This document shows positions 1-8,280 of a stretch of 64,000 bases of DNA, one piece after another. Numbering within the stretch: the stretch's first letter is position 1; each line of letters starts with the position of its first letter. The notes beneath the pieces are model-generated. The model ran no database searches. It was not told the DNA's origin and was given only the letters and a program-made list of their open reading frames with translations. The DNA comes from Hyphomicrobiaceae bacterium (lineage in GTDB: Bacteria; Pseudomonadota; Alphaproteobacteria; Rhizobiales; Hyphomicrobiaceae). Where the stretch lies: positions 248,001-312,000 of the forward strand of contig JAEUMD010000011.1 in assembly GCA_016793635.1 (NCBI GenBank). The letters are read 5' to 3'. The position numbers and the translations under genes are program-made.

Positions 1-566
1 AGCACGCGATTGGCGTGCTCGACGAAGATCGAGAGCAGACTGAACTCGGCCGTGGTCAGCGGACAGAGCGCGCCGCTCGCGTCGCGCAGCTCGCGCATGT
101 CGGGATCGAGTTCCCAGCGATCGAAGTGGAGACGCGTGCGAGCCCCTTTCGTCTCGCGGGCCGACGCTGCCGTCGCTCCATTGGCCTCAGCCGCCGTTCG
201 GCGCAGCACCGCGCGCACACGCGCCAGTACCTCTCGCAGGTGGAACGGCTTCGAGATGTAGTCGTCGGCGCCGACCTCCAGCCCGATCACGCGGTCGATC
301 AGATCACCCTTGCCGGTCACCATGATGATCGGCACACGCGAGCGCTCACGCACGGCGCGCGCCACGGCCAGGCCATCCGTGTCGGGCAGGGTCAGGTCCA
401 GCGTGATGAGATCGAACGAGCGCCCCTCCAGCGCCGGCAACACGTCAGACCCGCGCGCAGCCTCGGCGACCTGGAATCCCTCGCCCTCGAAGCAGCGCCT
501 GAGCAACAGGCGCACCTTCTGGTCATCGTCCACCACGAGGATGTTGACGTTATGGCCGTCGCTCAT
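1..566 (-). CDS. OmpR-family two-component response regulator, C-terminus cut by window edge
   Basis: Cytoplasmic DNA-binding response regulator. The first 188 codons are in the window and the gene runs off its left edge. The receiver domain (about residues 7-120) has the acidic pair D13/D14, phospho-acceptor D57 in LITLDLTLP, the conserved T after IMV and K106 in SKPF. After a linker, a winged-helix output domain of the OmpR/PhoB type begins near residue 147 (FDRWELDP, then LTTAEFSLL) and is truncated. The start is the ATG at 566-564. The partner kinase is not visible and may lie outside the window. The gene is divergent from the FixK-like regulator, and three GTTAC direct repeats lie between them, as expected for an OmpR-type operator. 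The subfamily cannot be named safely. Confidence 0.9.
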   Translation of the reverse strand, partial: MSDGHNVNILVVDDDQKVRLLLRRCFEGEGFQVAEAARGSDVLPALEGRSFDLITLDLTLPDTDGLAVARAVRERSRVPIIMVTGKGDLIDRVIGLEVGADDYISKPFHLREVLARVRAVLRRTAAEANGATAASARETKGARTRLHFDRWELDPDMRELRDASGALCPLTTAEFSLLSIFVEHANRV

Positions 567-737
567 GTCCGTCGCATCGCTTGCATTCACTCCACACGTG
601 GGCCGGACCGCCACAAGTGCCGCCCCGCGCACACGGGCGCAGCTCCTCGGCACCTTGCCCATCTGGCACCTCCCCCGCGCCGCTCAGCGCCTGGCCAACA
701 CGCGAAAAGCGGCCGAGGCTATGTCCTCCGCCATCCC

Positions 738-762
738 GTTACAAATCGTTACACACCGTTAC
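738..762. promoter_or_regulatory. Three GTTAC direct repeats at exact 10-bp period
   Basis: GTTAC occurs at 738-742, 748-752 and 758-762, in phase on one DNA face. OmpR/PhoB-family regulators bind tandem direct repeats of about 10-11 bp, and such a regulator starts at 566 on the other strand. The site lies between that gene and the regulator gene starting at 837. Inferred role: operator for autoregulation and/or control of the divergent gene. Confidence 0.5.
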
Positions 763-836
763 GACTGACAGAAATCAGTGAGACATGCCGCTGGTTAGAT
801 CACCATAAAGGAAGAATGGCACGGAGGAGACCTCGC

Positions 837-1553
837 ATGCTCGCCCTTTCTGCAATGCCGGATACCGTGAGCGACAGCCCTCGGAACGTATTTGCACTGC
901 CGCTTCCGCCCCGTCGCGATGAAATTTCCGAGCCGATCACGGAGCAGTTGGTCCAGGCCATGCCGTCCGTCTACTCGGCCCGTGAGGACCTGTTTCTGGA
1001 AGGTGACGAGTCGTCTCACATCCTCGAGGTGGTCGAGGGCGTGATCTGCGCCTATCGCCTGCTCCCGGACGGGCACCGCCACGTCGTCTCGTTCTACTTC
1101 CCCGGCGACCTGATCGGCTACTGCTCACCCTCGACGCAGACGTTCAGCGCCCAGGCGCTCACCAAGGTGCGCGTCCGGCGCATCCCGCGCCACCTGCTGA
1201 ACCAGCTCATCGAGACGCGCCCGCAGTTCGCCCGTCGCCTGCTGAAGCTCGCGGCCGACGAACTCACCATGACGCGCGAGCACATGCTCTGTCTTGCCGC
1301 AAAATCGGCGGAAGCCCGCATGGCGGTATTCCTTCTGGCGCTGGCGCGGCGCAACCGCGAAACGGGAGCCGATCCGACTCGCGTTGATCTGGCCATGACG
1401 CGCGTCGATATCGGCGACTACCTCGGTCTCACCATCGAAACCGTGAGCCGCACGTTCTCGAAGCTGAAAAGGGCTGGAATCATAGCGCTGCCGCGCACGA
1501 CGACGGTGCTGATCCGCGATGCCGCGGCACTGCACGAGATGGCTCAGGGCTAA
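837..1553 (+). CDS. CRP/FNR-superfamily regulator, FixK type (no N-terminal Fe-S cysteines)
   Basis: 238-residue transcription activator. An N-terminal cyclic-nucleotide-binding-like beta-roll (about residues 20-145, with LLPDGHRHVVSFYFPGDLIG) precedes a C-terminal winged helix. The recognition helix reads LTIETVSRTFSKLKR; E201, S204 and R205 are the FNR/FixK residues that read TTGAT-N4-ATCAA half-sites. It lacks the N-terminal cysteine cluster of oxygen-sensing FNR, so it resembles FixK, which depends on other inputs. Three scattered cysteines remain (VICAY, GYCSP, MLCLA). The ATG at 837 is chosen because GGAGGAG lies 7 nt upstream; another in-frame ATG at 816 has poorer spacing. A perfect target box precedes ccoN 1.5 kb downstream, so it is the obvious candidate activator of the oxidase operon. 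Confidence 0.88.
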   Translation: MLALSAMPDTVSDSPRNVFALPLPPRRDEISEPITEQLVQAMPSVYSAREDLFLEGDESSHILEVVEGVICAYRLLPDGHRHVVSFYFPGDLIGYCSPSTQTFSAQALTKVRVRRIPRHLLNQLIETRPQFARRLLKLAADELTMTREHMLCLAAKSAEARMAVFLLALARRNRETGADPTRVDLAMTRVDIGDYLGLTIETVSRTFSKLKRAGIIALPRTTTVLIRDAAALHEMAQG

Positions 1554-1633
1554 CTGCCCTGCTGCACCTGACACCGCATCGGCGGCCTTTCCGCCGGTGC
1601 GAACGTTCGTCCGCGACTCGGCGGAGCTGCCAC

Positions 1634-2164
1634 ATGTCACCCGACACCCTTGAGCTTACACGGCCACCGCGACCACCCCGCCGCCTCACGCTCGCCATCG
1701 GCCTTTTTGAAGGTCTGATCGAGGTCCAGTCGGCTTTGCGCGACCTTTCCAATCACGGTTTCGGATTAGAGCGGGTGCGCCTCGTGGCGAGCACCGAATC
1801 GAACACCTTCGATCAGTTCGGCCGTGCGCCCGGCGAGGGCCGCGGCTTTTATCGCATCGATACCGCCCCAGACGTCGATCCCGCGGACTGCATCCAGGAG
1901 ATCCTGCAGGAAGCGGTGCCGCTGCCGCGCACAGGCTTGTTGGCCGGCATTCCTTCCCCTCCGGCATCGCTGGCGGCATTCGCCATGTCAGGCCTCGAGC
2001 GTCAGGCCCACAATCTGAAGCAGCATCTCACGGCGGGCGGCGGCATCGTGATCGTGCGTGTCGATGACGCGAGCGAACAGCAGGCGGTCTGTAGCATGCT
2101 GCTGCACTACGCCTCTCGGGGCGTCCAGACTCACCAACTGCGCATCGACGAGGACGCAGCCTAA
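1634..2164 (+). CDS. Uncharacterised protein between the FixK-like gene and ccoN
   Basis: 176 residues, soluble, function not recognised. The N-terminal segment (AIGLFEGLIEVQSALRDLS, then a Gly/Phe-containing turn and VRLVAS) resembles the beta-alpha-beta start of YflT/general-stress-protein-17M-like modules. The C-terminal half repeats the feel (GGGIVIVRVDD, then EQQAVCSMLLHYA), so the protein may be two ferredoxin-like halves. That is a pattern impression, not a family assignment. The start is the ATG at 1634 with GGAG 8 nt upstream. It follows the FixK-like gene by 80 bp in the same direction and may be cotranscribed. Its position suggests a microoxic stress role, which is inference only. 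Confidence 0.65.
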   Translation: MSPDTLELTRPPRPPRRLTLAIGLFEGLIEVQSALRDLSNHGFGLERVRLVASTESNTFDQFGRAPGEGRGFYRIDTAPDVDPADCIQEILQEAVPLPRTGLLAGIPSPPASLAAFAMSGLERQAHNLKQHLTAGGGIVIVRVDDASEQQAVCSMLLHYASRGVQTHQLRIDEDAA

Positions 2165-2485
2165 ATCCTGGGGACGATGCCCCCTGACAAGCCTGCGCGG
2201 CCATGCCGCACGATGGGGAAAGCGTTGTTCGGGCGGTCGCGGTATCTATCCGAGGACGTCAAAATAGGGCAGAAAAACGACGGGATTGTGCCCGATTGCA
2301 GGCGCTCCGGATCGGCTGGCGACCGATCCGCCTATGTGATTTGCGACACAGAAGCCCTAAGGCTTTGGGTCACCTGTTGATCGATATCAAAGCCGTAAGG
2401 CCAAGCAGCAGCGAACAGAAATGTTGCTCCATCAGGTCTGTTCTTCTTTGGGGTTGGAATTTGTCTCAGAAAGGCGAGGAGTGAA
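2165..2485 (+). other. Intergenic control region of ccoNOQP
   Basis: No gene. It contains the perfect FNR/FixK box at 2377-2390. Two small hairpin-like motifs flank it: AAGCC-ctaa-GGCTT before the box and AGCC-gtaa-GGC after it. With an activator centred at -41.5, transcription would start near 2425, leaving a leader of about 60 nt to the ccoN ATG. A ribosome-binding sequence (AGGCGAGGAG) sits just before 2486. Confidence 0.6.
2377..2390. promoter_or_regulatory. Perfect FNR/FixK box upstream of ccoN
   Basis: TTGATCGATATCAA is a full palindromic match to TTGAT-N4-ATCAA, 96 bp upstream of the ccoN start. The spacing fits a class II activated promoter with start near 2425. The FixK-like protein encoded at 837-1553 carries the matching E-x-x-S-R recognition helix. 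Confidence 0.85.
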
Positions 2486-4147
2486 ATGACAGACACAACG
2501 GTCGAGAGGCACGCGTTCTCCGACGCGCTTGCTGTCGCGGGGGGAGGTCTCGTCGCGATCATAGGCGCGGTGGTCGCGTTTAAAACCACCACTCCGGCAA
2601 TGGCTTTCCATGGCGTCGTCCTGGCGCTCGGAGGTGCACTTGCCGCCATCTATGTGATGACGCACGCATTCGGCGGCAAGGGGTACTCCCCGATTGACGC
2701 CAACGGTTATTTCGACGGCCCCATCCGCGTGGCGACCGTCGCTGCTGTCTTCTGGGGCATCGCCGGCTTTCTGGTTGGCGACATCATCGCTTGGCAGCTC
2801 GCCTTCCCGGCGCTCAACCTCGACATGCCGTGGACCAGCTTCGGACGTCTGCGCCCGCTGCACACCTCGGCGGTGATCTTCGCGTTCGGCGGCAACGTCT
2901 TGCTCGCGACGTCGTTCTATGTCGTCCAGCGCACCAGCCAGGCGCGACTCGCCGGCCGCTGGGCGCCCTGGTTCGTGATCTGGGGCTTCCAGCTCTTCAT
3001 CGCCATCGCAGGCACGGGCTACCTGCTCGGTATCACCGAGGGCAAGGAATACGCCGAGCCTGAATGGTACGCCGACCTCTGGCTGACGATCGTATGGGTG
3101 ATCTACCTGCTGGTGTTCCTCGGCACGCTCGCCAAGCGCAAGGAGCCCCACATCTACGTGGCGAACTGGTTCTATCTGGCGTTCATCGTCACCATCGCCA
3201 TGCTGCATCTGGTCAACAACTTCACAATCCCGACCTCACCGTTCGAGCCGAAGAGCTACATCTTCTTCTCGGGCGTGCAGGATGCGATGACTCAGTGGTG
3301 GTACGGCCATAACGCGGTCGGCTTCTTCCTGACCGCCGGCTTCCTCGGCATCATGTACTACTTCATTCCGAAGCGCGTCGAGCGCCCGGTCTACTCCTAC
3401 CGCCTGTCGATCGTCCACTTCTGGACGCTCATCTTCCTCTACATCTGGGCGGGTCCGCACCACCTCCACTACACCGCTCTTCCCGATTGGGCGCAGACGC
3501 TCGGCATGACCTTCTCGATCATGCTGTGGATGCCCTCGTGGGGTGGCATGATCAACGGCCTCATGACGCTCTCGGGCGCGTGGGACAAGCTGCGCACCGA
3601 CCCCGTCGTGCGACTGCTCGTCGTGTCGGTGGCCTTCTACGGCATGTCGACCTTCGAGGGCCCGCTGATGTCCATCAAGGCGGTCAACTCACTGTCGCAC
3701 TACACGGACTGGACCATCGGTCACGTCCACTCGGGTGCTCTCGGCTGGGTCGCCATGGTCTCGTTCGGCGCGATCTACTGCCTCGTCCCGTGGCTGTGGC
3801 AGCGTAAGGCGCTCTACTCGCTCCGTCTGGTCGAGTGGCACTTCTGGATCTCGACGCTCGGCATCCTTCTCTACATCACCGCGATGTGGGTGTCCGGCAT
3901 CCTCCAGGGCCTGATGTGGCGCGCTTACGACAAGCAGGGCTTCCTCACCTACTCGTTCGTCGAGACGGTCGAGGCCATGCATCCGTTCTACGTCATCCGT
4001 GCCATCGGCGGCATGCTGTTCGTCCTCGGCGCACTGATCATGGCCTACAACATGTGGCGCACGATCCGTGGCGACGAGCCGGTCGATGCGAAGGACCAAC
4101 CGCGCGTTGCGGCGGCTCCGGAGCTGCGTCCGCAGGCTGCTGAGTAA
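2486..4147 (+). CDS. ccoN: cbb3-type cytochrome c oxidase subunit I (CcoN)
   Basis: Catalytic heme-copper subunit of the high-affinity cbb3 oxidase in the inner membrane; it reduces O2 to water with proton pumping. 553 residues, a normal family length, with at least twelve hydrophobic helices. Visible ligand segments are [16 protein letters not shown] (low-spin heme b histidine), [16 protein letters not shown] (CuB histidine helix), [13 protein letters not shown] (CuB histidine pair) and [14 protein letters not shown] (heme histidines). The start is an ATG behind GGCGAGGAG. It is the first gene of a tight ccoN-O-Q-P operon downstream of a perfect FNR/FixK box, so microoxic induction is expected. 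The charged Pro/Ala-rich C-terminal tail is unremarkable. Confidence 0.98.
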   Translation: MTDTTVERHAFSDALAVAGGGLVAIIGAVVAFKTTTPAMAFHGVVLALGGALAAIYVMTHAFGGKGYSPIDANGYFDGPIRVATVAAVFWGIAGFLVGDIIAWQLAFPALNLDMPWTSFGRLRPLHTSAVIFAFGGNVLLATSFYVVQRTSQARLAGRWAPWFVIWGFQLFIAIAGTGYLLGITEGKEYAEPEWYADLWLTIVWVIYLLVFLGTLAKRKEPHIYVANWFYLAFIVTIAMLHLVNNFTIPTSPFEPKSYIFFSGVQDAMTQWWYGHNAVGFFLTAGFLGIMYYFIPKRVERPVYSYRLSIVHFWTLIFLYIWAGPHHLHYTALPDWAQTLGMTFSIMLWMPSWGGMINGLMTLSGAWDKLRTDPVVRLLVVSVAFYGMSTFEGPLMSIKAVNSLSHYTDWTIGHVHSGALGWVAMVSFGAIYCLVPWLWQRKALYSLRLVEWHFWISTLGILLYITAMWVSGILQGLMWRAYDKQGFLTYSFVETVEAMHPFYVIRAIGGMLFVLGALIMAYNMWRTIRGDEPVDAKDQPRVAAAPELRPQAAE

Positions 4148-4158
4148 GGGGGAAGAAC

Positions 4159-4884
4159 ATGACTCACGAACCATTCGAGAAAAACTCGATCATCCTCCTG
4201 ATCGGCATCCTCATCATGGTGTCGATCGGCGGTCTGGTGCAGATTGCGCCGCTGTTCTGGGTGCAGAGCACCATCGAGCAGGTGAAGGGCATGCGTCCCT
4301 ACACCCCGCTCGAGCAGGCCGGCCGCGACATCTACATCCGCGAGGGCTGCTACACCTGCCACTCGCAGATGGTGCGCACGTTGCGCGACGAGGTCGAGCG
4401 CTACGGTCACTACTCGCTCGCCGCGGAGTCGATGTACGACCATCCGTTCCAGTGGGGCTCCAAGCGCACGGGTCCGGACCTTGCCCGCGTCGGCGGCAAG
4501 TACTCCGACCAGTGGCAGCGCGAGCACCTGATCAACCCGCGCTCGGTCGTGCCGGAGAGCGTCATGCCGAGCTATCCGTGGCTCGCCAAGACGCCGCTCG
4601 ACACCACGAAGGCGGCGAACCACCTCGGCACGCTGCGCGTCACTGGCGTCCCCTACACCGACGACATGATCGCCAAGGCGAAGGCGGACATCGAGGCGCA
4701 GGTCAACCCGGACAGCAAGGGTGTGAAGGAGCTTCTCGCCCGCTATCCGAAGGCCAAGGTCGGCAATTTCGACGACAACGCCGAGACCGTCACCGAACTC
4801 GACGCCGTCATCGCCTACCTGCAGATGCTCGGAACGCTGGTCGATTTCGCCAGCTTCGACGCCTCTGGTCCCAACCTCCGCTGA
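4159..4884 (+). CDS. ccoO: cbb3-type cytochrome c oxidase subunit II (CcoO), mono-heme cytochrome c
   Basis: Membrane-anchored cytochrome c that passes electrons from CcoP to the heme-copper centre of CcoN. 241 residues: one N-terminal anchor (about 10-33), then a periplasmic domain with heme site C64-x-x-C67-H68 ([13 protein letters not shown]) and downstream methionine-bearing segments ([10 protein letters not shown]). The start ATG is preceded by AAGGGGGAAG. It follows ccoN by 11 bp, the standard arrangement. No unusual residues were seen. Confidence 0.98.
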   Translation: MTHEPFEKNSIILLIGILIMVSIGGLVQIAPLFWVQSTIEQVKGMRPYTPLEQAGRDIYIREGCYTCHSQMVRTLRDEVERYGHYSLAAESMYDHPFQWGSKRTGPDLARVGGKYSDQWQREHLINPRSVVPESVMPSYPWLAKTPLDTTKAANHLGTLRVTGVPYTDDMIAKAKADIEAQVNPDSKGVKELLARYPKAKVGNFDDNAETVTELDAVIAYLQMLGTLVDFASFDASGPNLR

Positions 4885-4899
4885 GGAAAGGAACGAGGC

Positions 4900-5076
4900 A
4901 TGTCGTACGACACAGTTGCAACATTCAGCCAGGTCACGTCGCTCCTGTTCTTCTTCGCGCTCTTCATCGGTGTGGTCGCCTACGCCTTCTGGCCAGGTAA
5001 CAACCGGAAGTTCGACGAAGCTCAGCGCAGGGCGCTCGGTCTCGAAGCTGAAAAATCCAATGGTGGGGGCCGCTGA
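4900..5076 (+). CDS. ccoQ: cbb3-type cytochrome c oxidase subunit CcoQ (small, 58 aa)
   Basis: Single-helix accessory subunit linked to stability of the cbb3 complex. 58 residues; it begins MSYDTVATFSQ, has one transmembrane helix (about 13-33, LLFFFALFIGVVAYAFWPG) and a basic/acidic cytoplasmic tail (KFDEAQRRALGLEAEK), which is the classic CcoQ pattern. The ATG at 4900 follows GGAAAGGAACGAGG. Its TGA shares a base with the ATG of ccoP (TGATG at 5074-5078), indicating translational coupling. Confidence 0.93.
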   Translation: MSYDTVATFSQVTSLLFFFALFIGVVAYAFWPGNNRKFDEAQRRALGLEAEKSNGGGR

Positions 5077-5951
5077 TGGCTGGTCACAAGAAAATCGATG
5101 AAGTCACGGGTGTCGAGACCACCGGCCATGTATGGGACGGCGATCTCCAGGAGCTCAACAAGCCCCTGCCCAAGTGGTGGCTCTACACGTTCTACGTCTG
5201 CATCGTCTGGGCGATCGGCTATTGGGTTGCCTATCCGGCATGGCCGACCATGACCGGCTACACGAAGGGCATGCTGGGATACAGCCAGCGCGCCACCGTG
5301 ACGGCCGAGGTCAACGCGGGCAAGGCGGCTCAGGGCGCGTTGCGCTCGCAGCTCGACAAGACCGCCCTCGCCGATATCAAGAAGGACCCGTCTCTGCTGC
5401 AGTTCGCGACTGCCGGCGGTAAGGCGGTGTTCTCCGACAACTGCGCGCCCTGCCACGGCCGTGGCGCGCAGGGAGGTGCGGGCTATCCCAACCTCAACGA
5501 CGACGACTGGATCTGGGGCGGCAAGCTCGAGGACATTCAGCAGACGATCCAGCACGGTATCCGCTGGTCGACTGACAAGAGCACTCGCGACAGCGCGATG
5601 CCGCGGTTCGGCCTCGACGGCATGCTCGACGCCAAGCAGATCGGTGACACGGCAGAGTACGTGTTGTCGCTCTCCGGCTCCAGCAAGGACGCCGCCGCTT
5701 CGGAGCGTGGCAAGAAGGTCTACGCCGAGCAGTGCGTGGCCTGCCACGGCGAGGACGGCAAGGGCAACCTCGAGCTCGGTGCGCCTAACCTGACCGACGC
5801 CATCTGGCTCTACGGCGCCAAGAAGGCCGACGTCGAGAAGAGCATTCAGACCGGCCGCGGCGGCTCCATGCCGGCGTGGGCGGGCCGTCTCGACCCGGTG
5901 ACGATCAAGTCGCTGGCGCTCTACGTTCACTCGCTCGGCGGCGGCAAGTAA
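5076..5951 (+). CDS. ccoP: cbb3-type cytochrome c oxidase subunit III (CcoP), di-heme cytochrome c
   Basis: Entry point for electrons from soluble cytochromes into the cbb3 oxidase. 291 residues. The N-terminal cytoplasmic segment contains DEVTGVETTGHVWDGDLQEL, the CcoP signature, followed by one membrane anchor (about 34-56) and two periplasmic cytochrome c domains with heme sites C123-x-x-C126-H127 (NCAPCH) and C220-x-x-C223-H224 (QCVACH). Each domain has a later Met-containing loop (SAMPRFG, GSMPAWAG). The start overlaps the ccoQ stop by one base. It is the last gene of the structural operon; a stem-loop follows. Confidence 0.98.
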   Translation: MAGHKKIDEVTGVETTGHVWDGDLQELNKPLPKWWLYTFYVCIVWAIGYWVAYPAWPTMTGYTKGMLGYSQRATVTAEVNAGKAAQGALRSQLDKTALADIKKDPSLLQFATAGGKAVFSDNCAPCHGRGAQGGAGYPNLNDDDWIWGGKLEDIQQTIQHGIRWSTDKSTRDSAMPRFGLDGMLDAKQIGDTAEYVLSLSGSSKDAAASERGKKVYAEQCVACHGEDGKGNLELGAPNLTDAIWLYGAKKADVEKSIQTGRGGSMPAWAGRLDPVTIKSLALYVHSLGGGK

Positions 5952-5986
5952 GCCCTCGCCTCGCGAACAATTATCAATGCGATCGA

Positions 5987-6024
5987 CTCCCGCGCCCTGC
6001 ATACCTTTTTCCGGGGCGCGGGAG
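5987..6024 (+). terminator. Stem-loop between ccoP and ccoG without a T-tract
   Basis: CTCCCGCGCCC (5987-5997) pairs perfectly with GGGCGCGGGAG (6014-6024) across a 16-nt loop, 36 bp after the ccoP stop. No run of T follows, so it is probably not a simple intrinsic terminator. It could attenuate transcription into ccoG or protect the 3' end of the ccoNOQP message. Confidence 0.45.
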
Positions 6025-6215
6025 ACCCATAGAATAACCTAAGATGGCCGCCTGGTGCGGCGCTCCCGCGCACCGAGAGCGAGACTTGCGCGACAAAGTG
6101 TCGGGAAGCGACCCTCGCAGCCGCGAGCGGCTTTCGCTCGCAATCCTGACACCCCATTGTGATGATCAGCGGGGCGGCCCGCACGGCCCACAACGAACGC
6201 GGTGTGCGAAGCGAA

Positions 6216-7730
6216 ATGACAACGATCGAAGTCAAGAATCCCTTTCTCGACGACAAGAAGACGGTTGCCGCCGAGGCCCATGGCATCGAGAAAATCGACG
6301 TCGAAGCCGTCAACCGCAAGGCCGAGCGCCCGCAGTACGCCAGCCGCAAGAAGGTCTACCCCAAGCGCGGACACGGCTTTTTCCGCAACGTCAAATGGCT
6401 GGTTATGGCCGGCACGCTCGCCGTCTATTACCTACTGCCGTGGCTGCGCTGGAACCGGGGCCCGGGCCTGCCCGATCAGGCCGTGATGCTCGACATCGAC
6501 AACGGCCGCATCTTCTTCTTCGATCTCGCGATCTGGCCGCAGGAACTCTACCTCGTCACCGGCTTCCTGGTTCTCTCGGCGCTGTCGCTGTTCCTCTTCA
6601 CTGCGATCGCCGGCCGCGTCTGGTGCGGCTACCTCTGCTGGCAGACGGTTTGGACCGACTTGATGGTCGCCGTCGAGCGCTTCTGGCAGGGCGACCGCAA
6701 TGCCCGCATCCGGCTCGACAAGGAATCGTGGACGGCGAACAAGCTGTTCCGCAAGGGAATGACGCACCTGTCGTGGATCGCCATCGCGGCGGCGACGGGC
6801 GGTGCCTTCATTCTCTATTTTCGTGATGCGCCGACATTAGCGCACGAGTTCGTCACCGGTCACGCGCCGCTGCCCTCGTACGTCTTTTTCGCGCTGCTCA
6901 CGGGCTTCACCTATTTGCTCGGCGGCATCGCCCGCGAACAGGTGTGCATCTACATGTGCCCCTGGCCGCGTATCCAGGGCGCCATGATCGACGCCGACAG
7001 TTTGCTCGTGACCTATCGCGATTTCCGCGGCGAGCCGCGCGGCCCGCTGCGCAAGAGCCAGGGTTGGGAAGGCCGCGGCGACTGCATCGACTGTAACGCC
7101 TGCGTCGCCGTCTGCCCGATGGGCATCGACATCCGCGACGGCGGGCAGCTCGAATGCATCCAGTGCGCGCTCTGCATCGATGCCTGCAACGAGATCATGG
7201 ACAAGGTTGGCCGGCCGCACGGGCTGATCGCCTATGACACGCACCGCTCGATCCAGTCGGAGAAGAAGGGCGGTGGGCTGAAGCTCAACATCATCCGGCC
7301 GCGTACCATGCTCTATGCCGCGGTGATTTCGTTCGTTGGCGCCATAGTTGGCTATGCGCTGCTGTCGAAGACGACGCTCGAGATGAACGTGATCGCGGAA
7401 CGCAACCCGCTCTACGTCCAGCTCTCCGATGGCGGCGTGCGCAATACCTTCACGGTAAAGATCCTCAACAAGCGTTACGAGACGCACAACTTCAAGCTCT
7501 CCATTGACGGCCTGCCCGGCGCCAAGATGACCGTGCTCGGCCAGGAAAGCGAGGAGACGCCCCTCATCAGCGTCGTGCCGGACGATCTGCGAGAGATCCG
7601 CGCCTACGTGACCGTTCCGAAGAGCGAGCTTGGCAAGCTCCCTGGCGAGAAGACGGAGTTCCATTTCGTCGCGACCGACGCGGCGGGAGGGCAGAAGACG
7701 ACACGCGGGACGAACTTCCGCAAGCCGTGA
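6216..7730 (+). CDS. ccoG: Cytochrome c oxidase accessory protein CcoG (FixG/RdxA), polyferredoxin
   Basis: Membrane-bound 2x[4Fe-4S] protein implicated in cbb3 assembly, notably copper reduction for CuB. 504 residues from the ATG at 6216; the in-frame ATG at 6159 adds 19 unconserved residues and has no ribosome site. It has hydrophobic helices near 67-83, 105-130 and 180-200, membrane cysteines in RVWCGYLCWQTVW and EQVCIYMCPWPR, a ferredoxin region (DCIDCNACVAVCPMGID, then CIQCALCIDACNEI), a further helix and an Ig-like C-terminal domain. It is 264 bp downstream of ccoP and heads the maturation genes ccoG, fixH, fixI and fixS, although a 550-bp gap separates it from fixH. Confidence 0.96.
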   Translation: MTTIEVKNPFLDDKKTVAAEAHGIEKIDVEAVNRKAERPQYASRKKVYPKRGHGFFRNVKWLVMAGTLAVYYLLPWLRWNRGPGLPDQAVMLDIDNGRIFFFDLAIWPQELYLVTGFLVLSALSLFLFTAIAGRVWCGYLCWQTVWTDLMVAVERFWQGDRNARIRLDKESWTANKLFRKGMTHLSWIAIAAATGGAFILYFRDAPTLAHEFVTGHAPLPSYVFFALLTGFTYLLGGIAREQVCIYMCPWPRIQGAMIDADSLLVTYRDFRGEPRGPLRKSQGWEGRGDCIDCNACVAVCPMGIDIRDGGQLECIQCALCIDACNEIMDKVGRPHGLIAYDTHRSIQSEKKGGGLKLNIIRPRTMLYAAVISFVGAIVGYALLSKTTLEMNVIAERNPLYVQLSDGGVRNTFTVKILNKRYETHNFKLSIDGLPGAKMTVLGQESEETPLISVVPDDLREIRAYVTVPKSELGKLPGEKTEFHFVATDAAGGQKTTRGTNFRKP

Positions 7731-8280
7731 GCAACGTCCGGTCAGGCAAGTGCCGCGAAGGCAGTTGCCCCGGGCCGGACGGAACGGCCCTAGGCCGCGA
7801 GTGGCCGAGGGGGATCGAGACGGGACTGCTCGACGCTTTCATCGTCGTCGATGCCCCCCGGACTGGTCCGGCCTCATCGGATCGGCGAATGCAACGGTGT
7901 CGCCCGTCCGAATGGCGCTTGGGGCCGACGAGGCAGGCGGCATCCCAGCGGGCCGGCGGGCAACAGCGGTTGGCGCAAGCGTCCGTGAGCGGGTGAAATT
8001 TGCGTGCCGATTGTGAACGGGCGATCACGGCTCGCCACGCGGCGTGCGACGAGACTTGCACTAACAGCGGGGCACTGAGGGCGGCGCACGGGAGCCGTGT
8101 CATGCTCGGCAGCCGAGGACGCGACGGTGCACCGGGCCGCGCCGCAAAACGGAACTTGGTGCCCGAGACCGCCCCGCGGAGTGGCCCGCCCGCATGGCCT
8201 GCCGTCCGAACGGCGGACGGCGCCGCTATCGCCACCCGCAACGGGAGGCGCTAAGACTTGGCTCAGCAAAGGCAACACAA
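7731..8280 (+). other. 550-bp non-coding stretch between ccoG and fixH
   Basis: No convincing gene on either strand; the open frames here are Arg/Ser/Pro-rich and have no recognisable similarity. The gap is unusual because ccoG and fixH normally lie close together. It holds a hairpin with 8-bp arms (GCCGTCCG 8201-8208, CGGACGGC 8214-8221, 5-nt loop) about 60 bp before fixH, without a T-tract. I see no FNR box, so whether fixH has its own promoter is open. Confidence 0.5.

Noticed and set aside
15-836. N-terminal extension of the FixK-like frame, open for 270 codons upstream
   Set aside because: It overlaps the response regulator on the opposite strand, is His/Arg-rich, and a perfect Shine-Dalgarno sits before the ATG at 837.
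2339-2349. 11-mer ATTTGCGACAC shared with 36488-36498, both upstream of plus-strand genes
   Set aside because: Many 11-mers are shared by chance in 64 kb; there is no palindromic structure or known binding protein.
6159-6215. Upstream ATG for ccoG at 6159
   Set aside because: The added 19 residues are not CcoG-like and there is no ribosome-binding site.
7567-8278. Minus-strand frames across the end of ccoG and the ccoG-fixH gap
   Set aside because: Arg/Ser/Pro-rich composition, no ribosome sites and no recognised domain.
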